DNA from: JBJKSO01 sp046703825
GTDB taxonomy: Bacteria > Chloroflexota > Dormibacteria > Aeolococcales > Bog-877
Length of the DNA stretch: 22,642 bases
Direction of reading: 5' to 3'
Assembly: GCA_046703825.1 (NCBI GenBank)
Contig: JBJKSO010000053.1
Span: 1 to 22,642, forward strand
The position numbers and the translations under genes are program-made. Below the pieces are notes generated by a model. The model was not told the origin of the DNA and did no database searches. It saw only the letters and a list, made by a program, of their open reading frames with translations. Shown piece after piece: positions 6,812-14,144 of the stretch. Positions within the stretch are counted from its first letter, which is position 1, and every line of letters begins with the position of its first letter.

Positions 6812-7696
6812 TTGGGGCAGCTCATCGCATCAGTCGCCGATGGGATCGTGCTGGCCGCGATCCTGTCGGTGGCCGCGATGGGCTTCTCCCTGCAATTCAG
6901 CCTCACCAACGTCATCAACCTGAGCTTCGGATCGGTGATGACGGTGGGGGCGTTCACCGCCTACCTAATCAGCGTCGTCCATCTCACCCCGTGGCTCGGC
7001 CTGCTCCTGGGTGGCGTCGCCGGGGGCATCACAACCCTCGTGCTGGGTCGCGGCGTCCTGCGCCTCTACGCCAGGCGCCGCACCCAGCTCTTCGAGATGA
7101 TGATGGTGACTCTGGGGCTGTCCCTGGTGATCGACTACGGGATCCAGGCCATCTCCGAGAACACCATCTTTGGCTACTCGGTCTTCCCCGGCCAGGCCAT
7201 CAGCCTGGGGCCGATCCGGGTGACGCCGGTGCAGGTGGGGATCGTGATCCTGGCCATCGTGATCCTGCTGCTGGTCTCGGCCGCCCTGCGCTTCACCAAG
7301 CTGGGCAAGGCGCTCCGGGCCACGGCGGTCGAGCCCAGCCTGGCCCGCTCCTGCGGCATCCCCACCAACAAGGTGGTTTTGGTGACTTGGCTCGGCAGCG
7401 GGTTCCTCTGCGGGCTGGCCGGGGTCGTGTACATCATCAGCACCCAGAGCGTCAGCTACGTGACCGGGGAGACGTTCCTGCCTCTGGTTATCGCAGCCGC
7501 GATCCTGGGAGGGGTGGGCTCGATGTGGGGCGCGGTCGGCGCCTCGCTGATCATGGGCATCGTCACCGAGGTGGTAGCCGGCCTCGGGCAGGGTGGCTAC
7601 AGCACCGTAGCCGGGTTCGCCATCCTGGTCCTGGTGCTCCTCTTCCGCCCGGGGGCGGTCTTCGGCGGGGCCGAGGACCGGCAGTTGGTGCTGTGA
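6812..7696 (+). CDS. Branched-chain amino-acid-type ABC permease, LivH family
   Basis: This 294-residue inner-membrane protein has about eight hydrophobic segments. The N-terminus (ILSVAAMGFSLQFSLTNVINLSFGSVMTVGAF) is the LivH hallmark, in which the 'N..n.a.G....lGa' region follows the first helix. The cytoplasmic coupling segment GKALRATAVEPSLARSCGIPTNKV (about residues 164-187) matches the LivH 'R.lRA.a.n...A...Gi' EAA-like loop. It begins with a TTG two bases after the stop of the binding-protein gene, with GAAGGGAG about 10 bases upstream. It should pair with the LivM-like protein encoded next to form the membrane channel. Confidence 0.93.
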   Translation: MGQLIASVADGIVLAAILSVAAMGFSLQFSLTNVINLSFGSVMTVGAFTAYLISVVHLTPWLGLLLGGVAGGITTLVLGRGVLRLYARRRTQLFEMMMVTLGLSLVIDYGIQAISENTIFGYSVFPGQAISLGPIRVTPVQVGIVILAIVILLLVSAALRFTKLGKALRATAVEPSLARSCGIPTNKVVLVTWLGSGFLCGLAGVVYIISTQSVSYVTGETFLPLVIAAAILGGVGSMWGAVGASLIMGIVTEVVAGLGQGGYSTVAGFAILVLVLLFRPGAVFGGAEDRQLVL

Positions 7697-7728
7697 GCAC
7701 GGCAGCGCGCGTCTGGACGCTGTGGATC

Positions 7729-7733
7729 GGAGA
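7729..7733 (+). promoter_or_regulatory. Shine-Dalgarno site deciding the LivM start
   Basis: GGAGA lies six bases before the GTG at 7740. The in-frame GTG at 7722 has no such site upstream, so 7740 is the better start of the second permease gene. Confidence 0.6.
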
Positions 7734-7739
7734 TCGCCC

Positions 7740-8738
7740 GTGACCGCCTGGTCGTTCTTCGGCGCCACCATGGTGATCTACTTCGCCGTGGACGCCCTAT
7801 CGGCGATCTCGCTCAATCTGCAGTTTGGCTACGCCGGGGTGGTGAACTTCGGCTACATCGTCTTCCAGGCGGCCGGCGCCTACGCCGCCGCCGTGGTGGT
7901 GCTGGGACGCAGCGGTGGCGCGGGTTCGTTCCAGCAGTACGTCTTCGGAGCCCACCTAGCGTTCCCCCTCGACCTCCTGGTGGCCACGGCGGCGGGGGCG
8001 GTGCTCTCGCTCCTGGTGGGGCTCTTCAGTCTGCGCCGGATGCGGCGGGACTATCAGGCGGCGATGCTGCTGATCGTCTCGCTCATCGCGATCCAGGTGG
8101 TGTCAGCGGACGTCCCCTTGTTCAACGGCTCCAACGGCCTGACCGGGGTCGGCTGGCCGCTGGGCCAGCTCCTCGGGCTCAACCCCACCGCCCAGCCCTG
8201 GACCTACGCTGCCTGGTCGGTCGTCTTGGCGGCGGTGGTCTTCGCGGGAGTGGTCTGGCTTTCGCGCTCCCCGTGGGGCCGCTCCCTGCGCGCGATGCGT
8301 GACCACGAGGGCGCCGCCTCAGCGATGGGGCTGAACATCACCTCGCTCCGGCTCCAAGTGTTCGTGATCGGCGGCGCGATCGCCGGGCTCAGCGGCGGGC
8401 TGCTGGTCGAGTACATCGGAGCCTGGTCGCCCGGTGCCTGGGGCTACGCCGAGACCTTCGTCGTCTTCACGGCCGTATTCGTCGGCGGGGTGGGCAACTA
8501 CCGGGGGGTGCTGCTGGGGACCCTGCTGGTGCCGATCCTCTTCCTCCAGCTACCGCAGTTCTTACCGGAGTTCGGGTACCCCGGTCTGGTCGACTCCCTG
8601 GAGTGGGTGGTGATCGGGCTCGCCTGGATGCTCTGCTTGCTGTTCAGGCCCCGGGGGATCATCCCGGAGCGGCGCCACCGGGCCCGGCGGCTGCCAGCGG
8701 CCACCATCGAGCCGACACCAGCGGGAGAGGGGGTGTAG
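7740..8738 (+). CDS. Branched-chain amino-acid-type ABC permease, LivM family
   Basis: This 332-residue polytopic membrane protein contains the LivM signature near the N-terminus (LSAISLNLQFGYAGVVNFGYIVFQAAGAY) and the coupling loop SPWGRSLRAMRDHEGAASAMGLN in the second half, followed by helices and FVGGVGNYRGVLLGTL, also conserved in LivM. The C-terminus LLFRPRGIIPER is the usual family ending. It follows the LivH-like gene by 43 bases and is three bases upstream of the LivG-like gene. Start GTG 7740 is chosen for its Shine-Dalgarno site; GTG 7722 would add six residues. Confidence 0.92.
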   Translation: MTAWSFFGATMVIYFAVDALSAISLNLQFGYAGVVNFGYIVFQAAGAYAAAVVVLGRSGGAGSFQQYVFGAHLAFPLDLLVATAAGAVLSLLVGLFSLRRMRRDYQAAMLLIVSLIAIQVVSADVPLFNGSNGLTGVGWPLGQLLGLNPTAQPWTYAAWSVVLAAVVFAGVVWLSRSPWGRSLRAMRDHEGAASAMGLNITSLRLQVFVIGGAIAGLSGGLLVEYIGAWSPGAWGYAETFVVFTAVFVGGVGNYRGVLLGTLLVPILFLQLPQFLPEFGYPGLVDSLEWVVIGLAWMLCLLFRPRGIIPERRHRARRLPAATIEPTPAGEGV

Positions 8739-8741
8739 CCG

Positions 8742-9548
8742 ATGGGGCTGCGAGCCCAGGAACTCTCCACCCAGCCGTCCGCGCTCGCCGTGGGCACTCC
8801 CATCCTCCAGGTGCTGGATGTTGCGGTGGGGTACGGGGGAGTGCGCGCCGTGGATGGGGTCTCACTGACCCTCTCCACCGGAGAGGTGGTCGGCGTCATC
8901 GGTCCCAATGGAGCCGGGAAGTCCTCGCTGCTGGCCGCCCTGGGGGGGCAGGTCAGGAGCAGCCACGGCCGCATCACCCTGGGCGACCGCGACATCTCCC
9001 GAATGCTTCCGCACAGCCGGGCCCGGCTCGGGCTGATGCGGACCTTCCAGACAACCAGCGAGTTCGCCCGGATGACGGTATTCGAGAACCTGGTCACCGC
9101 CGCCGAGGGAGACTCGGGCGCGTCGCTGGCGGCGGTGGTGCTCCATCCGCATCGCACCGCCGAGCGTGAGACCGAACTGGCGCAGCGGGCGTGGTCGGTG
9201 CTGGAGCGGTTCGAGATGACCCACACCGCCGACCTGTACGGAGCAGAGCTGAGCGGGGGCCAGCGGCGGCTGGTGGAGATCATGCGCTGCCTGATGCGCC
9301 GGCCCCGGGTCCTGCTGCTGGACGAACCCATGGTGGGTGTCGCCCACCACCTGACCAGCAAGCTGATCTCCGACCTCCGCGGCATCGCCGCCGAGGGCCT
9401 CGGCATCCTCATAGTGGAGCACGCCTTGGAGGTGGTGCACCAGCTCTGCGACCGGGTGGTGGTGATGGCATTCGGCAAGGTGATCGCCCAGGGACGCTTC
9501 GAGGAGGTGGTGCAGGACCCTCAGGTCCAGAGCGCCTACCTATCCTGA
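8742..9548 (+). CDS. ABC transporter ATP-binding protein, LivG family
   Basis: This 268-residue ATPase energises the LivH/LivM-like channel from the cytoplasmic side. Walker A is GPNGAGKS (54-61), the Q-loop glutamine is in MRTFQTT (about 103), the signature is LSGGQ (170-174), Walker B is VLLLDEP (190-196) and the H-loop is VEH (225-227). The D-loop region after Walker B reads MVGVAHHL rather than the common 'MAGLNP', a local deviation. The first about 20 residues are an extra leader relative to most LivG proteins. Start ATG 8742 is preceded by GGGAGAGGGGG. Its stop overlaps the start of the LivF-like gene (TGATG). Confidence 0.94.
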   Translation: MGLRAQELSTQPSALAVGTPILQVLDVAVGYGGVRAVDGVSLTLSTGEVVGVIGPNGAGKSSLLAALGGQVRSSHGRITLGDRDISRMLPHSRARLGLMRTFQTTSEFARMTVFENLVTAAEGDSGASLAAVVLHPHRTAERETELAQRAWSVLERFEMTHTADLYGAELSGGQRRLVEIMRCLMRRPRVLLLDEPMVGVAHHLTSKLISDLRGIAAEGLGILIVEHALEVVHQLCDRVVVMAFGKVIAQGRFEEVVQDPQVQSAYLS

Positions 9549-10333
9549 TGGCGCCGGAAACGCTCGCGGGTACCGGCAAATTCCGCGAGCGGCCTTACCT
9601 GGTCGGCACCGAGATCACCGCCGGTTACAGCCAGGTGCCGGTGGTCCGGGGGGTGTCACTGCAGGTGGGCCTCGGGGAGATCGCGGTCGTGGTCGGGCCC
9701 AACGGGGCGGGCAAGAGCACTCTGATCAAGGCGATTACCGGAGAGCTCGAACTTCTGGGGGGGCGCATCCACCTCGGCGACCAGGACATAACGCGCCTCA
9801 GCGAGGACGACCGCATGAACCAGGGGATGGGCTACGTGCCCCAACTGCGCGATGTCTTCCCCACTCTCACCGTGATCGAGAACCTGGAGATGGGCGGCTA
9901 CCGACTGAGCAAGCGGGAGATCCCCGAGCGGGTGGCGATGGTGATGGAGACCTTTCCGGCGCTGGGAGCTCTGCGCCGGCGCACCGCCCGCACCATGAGC
10001 GGTGGCGAGCAGAAGATGCTCGGGATCGGCCGGGCTCTCATGGCCGACCCCAAAGCGCTGCTGCTGGACGAGCCCACCGCCAATCTGGCGCCCCAGGTGG
10101 CGACGCATGTCCTCCAGGACATCGTGAGTCAGCTGGCGAAGGCTGGCCGGGCGGTGCTCCTGATCGAGCAGCGGGTGGCGCTGGCGCTGGAGGTTGCCTC
10201 CTGGGGGTACGTCCTGACCGACGGCCAGATCCGCCTCGACCGCAGTGCCAAGGAGCTGGCTGAGATGGGCGATCTCGGTAGCTTGTTCCTGGGCATGGGC
10301 ACCAACGGCGCCGCCCCGGACCGCGGGGCCTAA
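9548..10333 (+). CDS. ABC transporter ATP-binding protein, LivF family
   Basis: This 261-residue partner ATPase has Walker A GPNGAGKST (50-58), Q-loop GYVPQ (95-99), signature MSGGE (150-154), Walker B ALLLDEP and an IEQ sequence at the H-loop position (206-208). LivF proteins typically have 'EQN' there, so the glutamine is expected; here the next residue is R instead of N. The ATG shares its A with the TGA of the LivG-like gene, which indicates translational coupling. The open frame extends upstream to 9191, but that stretch overlaps the LivG gene and is not protein-like. The C-terminal 15 residues are a Gly/Ala-rich tail. Confidence 0.93.
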   Translation: MAPETLAGTGKFRERPYLVGTEITAGYSQVPVVRGVSLQVGLGEIAVVVGPNGAGKSTLIKAITGELELLGGRIHLGDQDITRLSEDDRMNQGMGYVPQLRDVFPTLTVIENLEMGGYRLSKREIPERVAMVMETFPALGALRRRTARTMSGGEQKMLGIGRALMADPKALLLDEPTANLAPQVATHVLQDIVSQLAKAGRAVLLIEQRVALALEVASWGYVLTDGQIRLDRSAKELAEMGDLGSLFLGMGTNGAAPDRGA

Positions 10334-10444
10334 CTCGGGTGGTCAGGACGAGCCTGGCGCCCCGACGCAACGCGATCGGGGAGCCGACCATCGCAGGGAG
10401 TGGGCTCGGTGGCGTGGAACGGATTGACACCCGCGGGAGGCTCG

Positions 10445-10594
10445 ATGAGCGTGGCCCAGAAGGCATTCCAGGGCATCCGCACCGCGTGGGCGGAGACCGT
10501 CCGCGGCGCCCGCGCCGGGGCGGGGCTGGCACGGCGGGATATGGAGGTGGAACTGAATGGGGACGGGACTTCGACTAAGCCACGATGGTCCTGA
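10445..10594 (+). CDS. Small hypothetical protein (49 residues) in ABC operon
   Basis: An ATG at 10445 is preceded by GGGAGG (10435-10440) with a 4-base spacer and opens a 49-codon frame. The product begins MSVAQKAFQGIRTAWAET and continues with an arginine/alanine-rich stretch likely to be a single amphipathic helix, then a polar tail ending KPRWS. It lies in the 111-223 bases after the LivF-like gene and overlaps the first 38 bases of the enoyl-CoA hydratase-fold gene in another frame. No family is recognised. It may be a real small protein or a leader ORF that couples translation of the enzyme gene; a chance frame cannot be excluded. Confidence 0.45.
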   Translation: MSVAQKAFQGIRTAWAETVRGARAGAGLARRDMEVELNGDGTSTKPRWS

Positions 10595-11255
10595 GGTGGT
10601 GACCGTGGTGGTGTGCCGGCCGCCGGACAACTTTTTCTCGGCGGCGATGTGCTTCGAGCTCACCGAGCTTCTGCTCCGACCTGAGGATGGTCAGCACGTG
10701 CTGCGCTTGCGCGGCCAGGAGGGGGTCTTCTGCCGGGGCAGGGACCGCAACCATCGAGGGTCGGCGGAGGCCCGGACCGTCGTCGCCGCGCTCACAGCGC
10801 TGGTCAGGGCGCTCCACGAGACCAACCTCGTAACCGTAGCCGAGGTAGACGGCGACGCCGCCGGTTTTGGGGTCGGGTTGGCGGCACTTTGCGACGTCAC
10901 GATCGCCAGCGAGCGGGCTCGGTTCTGGTTCCCCGAGGTGACCCATGGGCTGGCGCCAGCGCTGGTCCTGAGCTGGCTGCCCCAGGTGGTTGGTCGGCGT
11001 CAGGCTTTCTGGCTCACGGCCACCGGATCGGTACTGGACGCCGAGGCGGCCAAGCAGCTCGGACTAGTGAATGCGGTCTGCCCCTCGGACAGCCTGGAGC
11101 CCGCTGGCGACCAAGTCCTCGCCAGCATCCTCCGCTACCCGCACCCGGTGCATGCGGAGATCAAACGCGACCTGCGCGACTTCGAAGGTCTCGGAAGCCG
11201 CGCAAGAGACGAGATGGCCCGCGACCGCCTGCTGCTCTCCGCGGCGGCCCAGTAG
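10557..11255 (+). CDS. Enoyl-CoA hydratase/isomerase (crotonase) family protein
   Basis: This 232-residue crotonase-fold protein has the first oxyanion-hole region GVFCRGRDRN (56-65) and the second in VDGDAAGFGVGLAALCDVTIAS (98-118). The PEVTHGLAP segment (126-134) supplies Glu127, equivalent to the second catalytic glutamate of crotonase. The first glutamate position (crotonase Glu144) appears to be a glycine here (GVGLA in place of 'GCELA'), so a hydratase reaction of the classic two-glutamate type is doubtful. Isomerase, lyase or thioesterase-like chemistry is possible. The ATG is fixed by GGAGGTGG (10543-10550) six bases upstream. It is the last gene of the transporter run, which suggests a role in breakdown of the imported compound. 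Confidence 0.88.
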   Translation: MGTGLRLSHDGPEVVTVVVCRPPDNFFSAAMCFELTELLLRPEDGQHVLRLRGQEGVFCRGRDRNHRGSAEARTVVAALTALVRALHETNLVTVAEVDGDAAGFGVGLAALCDVTIASERARFWFPEVTHGLAPALVLSWLPQVVGRRQAFWLTATGSVLDAEAAKQLGLVNAVCPSDSLEPAGDQVLASILRYPHPVHAEIKRDLRDFEGLGSRARDEMARDRLLLSAAAQ

Positions 11256-11588
11256 TACAGACCCACCTTCAGGTCCGGCCGTCGCCAGGGCAGTGGGCGG
11301 AACGACAGGGGCGGCGTCAGGCCGGGGGCTCACGTTTGCGCCCGGCTCCGTAACCGACCAGCCAGGCCAGCGCCAGCCCGGCGCGCTCCTGGGGCCAGTT
11401 CGGCTCCTGCGTCGGCGGCACGGCTGCTGCCGATCTGGCGGAGAGCTGTTGGTCCGCGGCCGCATTCTAGGACTTCCCTCTGGAAGCGGCAGCTTATGTG
11501 TTCAGGGCCGCATCTTCCGCTGAGGTGTCGGGCCGGGCTACTCGCGCGCTCTGCCCGTGCAAAGGGCTGGCGCCGGTCTCGCCCCAGC
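11256..11588. other. Non-coding gap between convergent genes
   Basis: The 333 bases between the crotonase-family gene and the convergent sensor kinase gene contain no gene I can support. Only weak stem-loops occur, such as CTTCC-CTCT-GGAAG near 11471-11485, and none has a T-run, so no intrinsic terminator is called. A short minus-strand frame (11317-11466) is discussed among the rejected items. Confidence 0.5.
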
Positions 11589-13292
11589 TCATGCCCCGGA
11601 TGGCACCTGGTCGCTCCCCTCCGAGCCAACCGGAATCGACACTTGGACCACGGTTCCCTGCCCGGGCCGCGAGCTGACGAGCAGGCGGCCCCCCAGCAGC
11701 TCTGCACGTTCACTCATCCCGATGGTCCCTAGCCCGGGCCGCGGCATGCCCCGGCCAGAGGATCTGAACCCGGCGCCGTCGTCGCTGATTCTCAAGCTGA
11801 GATCTTCCCTCCGATGTGCCAGGACGATGGTGACCCTCTTGGCTCGTGCGTGTCGCTCGACGTTGGTGAGGCACTCGTGAGCGATGCGCAGCAGCGCTAC
11901 CTCCACCGTATGCCCCCAGCGTCGGCGCTGACCACGCTCGGAAACGGAGACGGCGATGCCGGTCCGGCTGCTGAAGCGACGCGCAATGCCCCGCAGGGCC
12001 TCCGCGAGGCTCTCCTGTTCGGCCGCATCGTCGCGCAGCCCCTCCGCCACCTCCCGCAGGCCGCCGACGATGGAGGTCACCATCTCGCGGCTGGACTCGA
12101 GTTCGGAAACCCAGTCCGCCAGCGTCCCCGGCTGCAGGGAGAGGGTTTCGAGCCGGCGTGCCAGCACGATCAGCGCCTGGACCGGGTCGTCGTGGAGATC
12201 CCGAGATATCCGGCGGCGCTCGTCCTCCAGCGCTCTCTTGAGCGAGCGCGCTTGCATGCGTGAATAGTCGAGAGTCAGCGCGGCCTGCGCGGCAAAGCTG
12301 GTGAGGACCTCTAGCTCCTCAGCCCCGAAACGGCGCCCGGGGACAGCGTGGGCCAGGCTGATGGTGCCACTCACCCTGCCGGTCAGCCAGAGGGGGACTA
12401 TGAGCAGAGCGGTTAGAGGGATTCCGGCGGCGGCAAGGATGGTGGACTGGAGAAGCGGATCCCCCTCAGCGACCGTCATTGTCAAGCCGTCCTCGAAGAC
12501 CAGATGCGAGATGGTGCCCGAACCTCTGGACGGACCGTTCAGGAGCACATCGGCACCGATTCCGGCCGCGGCGACCACCTCGAGCACGAGGGAGTCCTCG
12601 GACTGCGGCAGCGAGATTGCGGCCAGATCCGCCTCGCCCAATCGGCGGGCGCTCTCGGCGATGGTGTCGAGCATCCTCTGAGCGGGTTCCCCGGCCAGCA
12701 GGGCGGTGGTGACCTCCTGCTGGGCTAGCAGCCAAGCACGCTGCTTCTCCAGCTGGTTCCGTGCTTCCCAGTTGGCGATGGCAATCCCTCCCTGACTGGC
12801 CAGGGTGGCCACCGCCGCCTCGTCTGCCGTATCGAAGGGGAGACCGTGGGACTTGTTGGTCAGGTACAGACTCCCGAACACACGACCCCTGGCCCTGATC
12901 GGGACGCCCAAAAAGGAGGTCATGGGCGGGTGGTGGGCGGGAAAGCCCACGCAGCGCGGGTCGCCTGCGATGCTGCGCAGGCGCAGCGGGCGGTCTTCGT
13001 CGAGGACGGCGCGCAAGAGTCCCTGGCCGGTCGGCAGCTCCCCGATCGCCGCCCGAGCGTCCTCGTCCATGCCCACGGTTATGAAGTCGGCAAAGGCTCC
13101 TAGCGGTCCCAGGACTCCGAGCGCCCCGTACTGCGCGTCGGTAATCCCGACCGCCAGTTCCACCAGCCTCCGCAGGAGGATCGGCAGCGAGACCTCGGCT
13201 GCCAGACGCATTCCAGCCTCGATCAGAACACGGGCCTTGCCAGCGTCTAGCTGCCCGGTTCTAACGGCGGAAGTGGGCCCCGCGGTGTCCAT
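11589..13292 (-). CDS. Two-GAF sensor histidine kinase, DosS/DevS type
   Basis: This 567-residue kinase has GAF domains at about 38-178 and 204-343, a HisKA_3 dimerisation domain with ERRRISRDLHDDPVQAL (phospho-acceptor His367, HDxxxQ pattern), and a HATPase at about 455-560 with ECLTNVERHA (N box) and DDGAGF (G1 box). GAF1 closely follows the mycobacterial DosS/DevS sequence, including YGALGV, GFPAHHPPM-SFLGVPIRARG-VFGSLYLTNK. The HHPPM segment (120-124) lies where DosS/DevS carries its heme-binding histidine, so heme-based redox, O2, NO or CO sensing is plausible. No transmembrane segment is seen, so it should be cytosolic. ATG 13292 follows GAGGG by 8 bases; TTG 13307 is an alternative. 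No response regulator is encoded in this window. Confidence 0.92.
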   Translation of the reverse strand: MDTAGPTSAVRTGQLDAGKARVLIEAGMRLAAEVSLPILLRRLVELAVGITDAQYGALGVLGPLGAFADFITVGMDEDARAAIGELPTGQGLLRAVLDEDRPLRLRSIAGDPRCVGFPAHHPPMTSFLGVPIRARGRVFGSLYLTNKSHGLPFDTADEAAVATLASQGGIAIANWEARNQLEKQRAWLLAQQEVTTALLAGEPAQRMLDTIAESARRLGEADLAAISLPQSEDSLVLEVVAAAGIGADVLLNGPSRGSGTISHLVFEDGLTMTVAEGDPLLQSTILAAAGIPLTALLIVPLWLTGRVSGTISLAHAVPGRRFGAEELEVLTSFAAQAALTLDYSRMQARSLKRALEDERRRISRDLHDDPVQALIVLARRLETLSLQPGTLADWVSELESSREMVTSIVGGLREVAEGLRDDAAEQESLAEALRGIARRFSSRTGIAVSVSERGQRRRWGHTVEVALLRIAHECLTNVERHARAKRVTIVLAHRREDLSLRISDDGAGFRSSGRGMPRPGLGTIGMSERAELLGGRLLVSSRPGQGTVVQVSIPVGSEGSDQVPSGA

Positions 13293-13413
13293 TTTGCCCG
13301 CCCTCAAATGAGGCGAACCCTACTCACAGCGCAGAGTAGCACGGAGATCGATTAAGGCCCAGCTGGATCCGCCGGAGGTGCAGCCGCGGGCCGACCCCTC
13401 GACGCCGCCGCCC

Positions 13414-13683
13414 TCAGACCAGCTCGGAAAAATCCGGGAAATACCTCTCGATTGTGGAGAGCGCGAAGGTCGGCAAGATCGATGTGGGCGGCTCGCGCGC
13501 CAGCAGGAAGGCGAAGCTGGCTCGGACCAGATCCTGTGGGGAACGCCCTTTTCCGTAGTGGTCTAACTCCCAGCCGTCGACCGTCACCGTGAAGTGGAAG
13601 GTCTGCTCACTTGTCTGCACCTCGACGTTGAAGCGACCGGGGCCCGGCGGTCCATCGGCCCTAACCACCATCTGCGACTCCAT
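13414..13683 (-). CDS. Small conserved-looking protein of unknown function
   Basis: This 89-residue protein has an N-terminal beta-rich part (FNVEVQTSEQTFHFTVTVDGWEL) and a C-terminal helical part (QDLVRASFAFLLAREPPTSIL, then FALSTIERYFPDF). The clear strand/helix pattern and sensible amino-acid use support a real gene, and the layout resembles short hypothetical proteins common in actinobacteria, but I do not recognise a function. It begins with ATG at 13683 without a strong Shine-Dalgarno site. It is separated from the kinase gene by about 120 bases on the same strand and diverges from the ArsR gene. It has no cysteine, no signal peptide and no membrane segment. Confidence 0.75.
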   Translation of the reverse strand: MESQMVVRADGPPGPGRFNVEVQTSEQTFHFTVTVDGWELDHYGKGRSPQDLVRASFAFLLAREPPTSILPTFALSTIERYFPDFSELV

Positions 13684-13775
13684 CGCTCAGACCCTCGTTG
13701 GCCACGCACCGCCACCGACCGATCTCTTACGGCACGCCAACCAGTTTGGCGCCTCGGGCCGGAGCCGAAACCCTT

Positions 13776-13798
13776 CGTAACTTGACGGCTACGTAACC
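13776..13798. promoter_or_regulatory. Candidate ArsR operator: CGTAAC repeats and near-palindrome
   Basis: CGTAAC occurs at 13776-13781 and again at 13792-13797, 16 bases apart. The second copy lies in GGCTACGTAACC (13787-13798), which matches its own reverse complement at 10 of 12 positions around a central ACGT. It sits between and over the -35 and -10 of the ArsR gene, the usual location of an autoregulatory ArsR-family operator. Binding is inferred. Confidence 0.4.
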
Positions 13799-13811
13799 CA
13801 ATTGCTATACC
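13782..13811 (+). promoter_or_regulatory. Strong sigma-70-like promoter giving a leaderless arsR transcript
   Basis: TTGACG (13782-13787) and TATACC (13806-13811) are 18 bases apart. Transcription should start about 13817-13819, which coincides with the GTG start codon at 13818. No Shine-Dalgarno sequence precedes the GTG, consistent with a leaderless mRNA. Confidence 0.65.
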
Positions 13812-13817
13812 GCGTGC

Positions 13818-14144
13818 GTGGAAGCCGCACTGCGTGCGCTGGCGGACAGCAACCGGCGCACGATGCTCGAGCACCTGGCCGATGGCCCGGCGACCGCTGG
13901 CCACCTCGCCGCCCTGGTCAAGATCGCGCGCCCCGGAGCCTCGCGGCACCTGCGGGTACTACGCGAGGCGGGGTTGGTGGAAGTGCGCCAAGAGGCACAG
14001 CGCCGGGTCTACAGCCTTCGCTCGGTGCCACTCGCCGAGATCGACCAGTGGCTTAGCCGATACCGGGAGCTCTGGGAGCAGCGCCTCGATGCGCTGCACA
14101 CCGAGATAGCGCGGGGGAAACGCCAAAGGAGGGCGGAAAGATGA
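13818..14144 (+). CDS. ArsR family transcriptional regulator
   Basis: This 108-residue winged-helix protein contains LRALADSNRRTMLEHLADGP (helices 1-2), TAGHLAALVKIARPGASRHLRVLREAGLVEVR (helix-turn-helix and wing start) and RRVYSLRSVPLAEIDQWLSRY. This is the ArsR subgroup that regulates adjacent AHSA1/SRPBCC genes. No metal-binding CxC-type site is seen, so this is not a classical metal sensor. It starts with GTG at 13818, where the transcript itself is predicted to begin. Its stop overlaps the ATG of the downstream AHSA1 gene (ATGA), and AAAGGAGGG inside its end serves that gene. It probably autoregulates the pair. Confidence 0.93.
   Translation: MEAALRALADSNRRTMLEHLADGPATAGHLAALVKIARPGASRHLRVLREAGLVEVRQEAQRRVYSLRSVPLAEIDQWLSRYRELWEQRLDALHTEIARGKRQRRAER

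Noticed and set aside
10424..10429. Perfect TTGACA upstream of the small ORF
   Set aside because: No TANNNT -10 occurs 16-19 bases downstream, and the region lies within an apparent operon.
11317..11466. Minus-strand 49-codon frame ending ERAGLALAWLVGYGAGRKREPPA
   Set aside because: The tail looks somewhat protein-like, but the only start candidates have no ribosome site and no family is recognised. It could be a gene remnant, but this is not strong enough to call.
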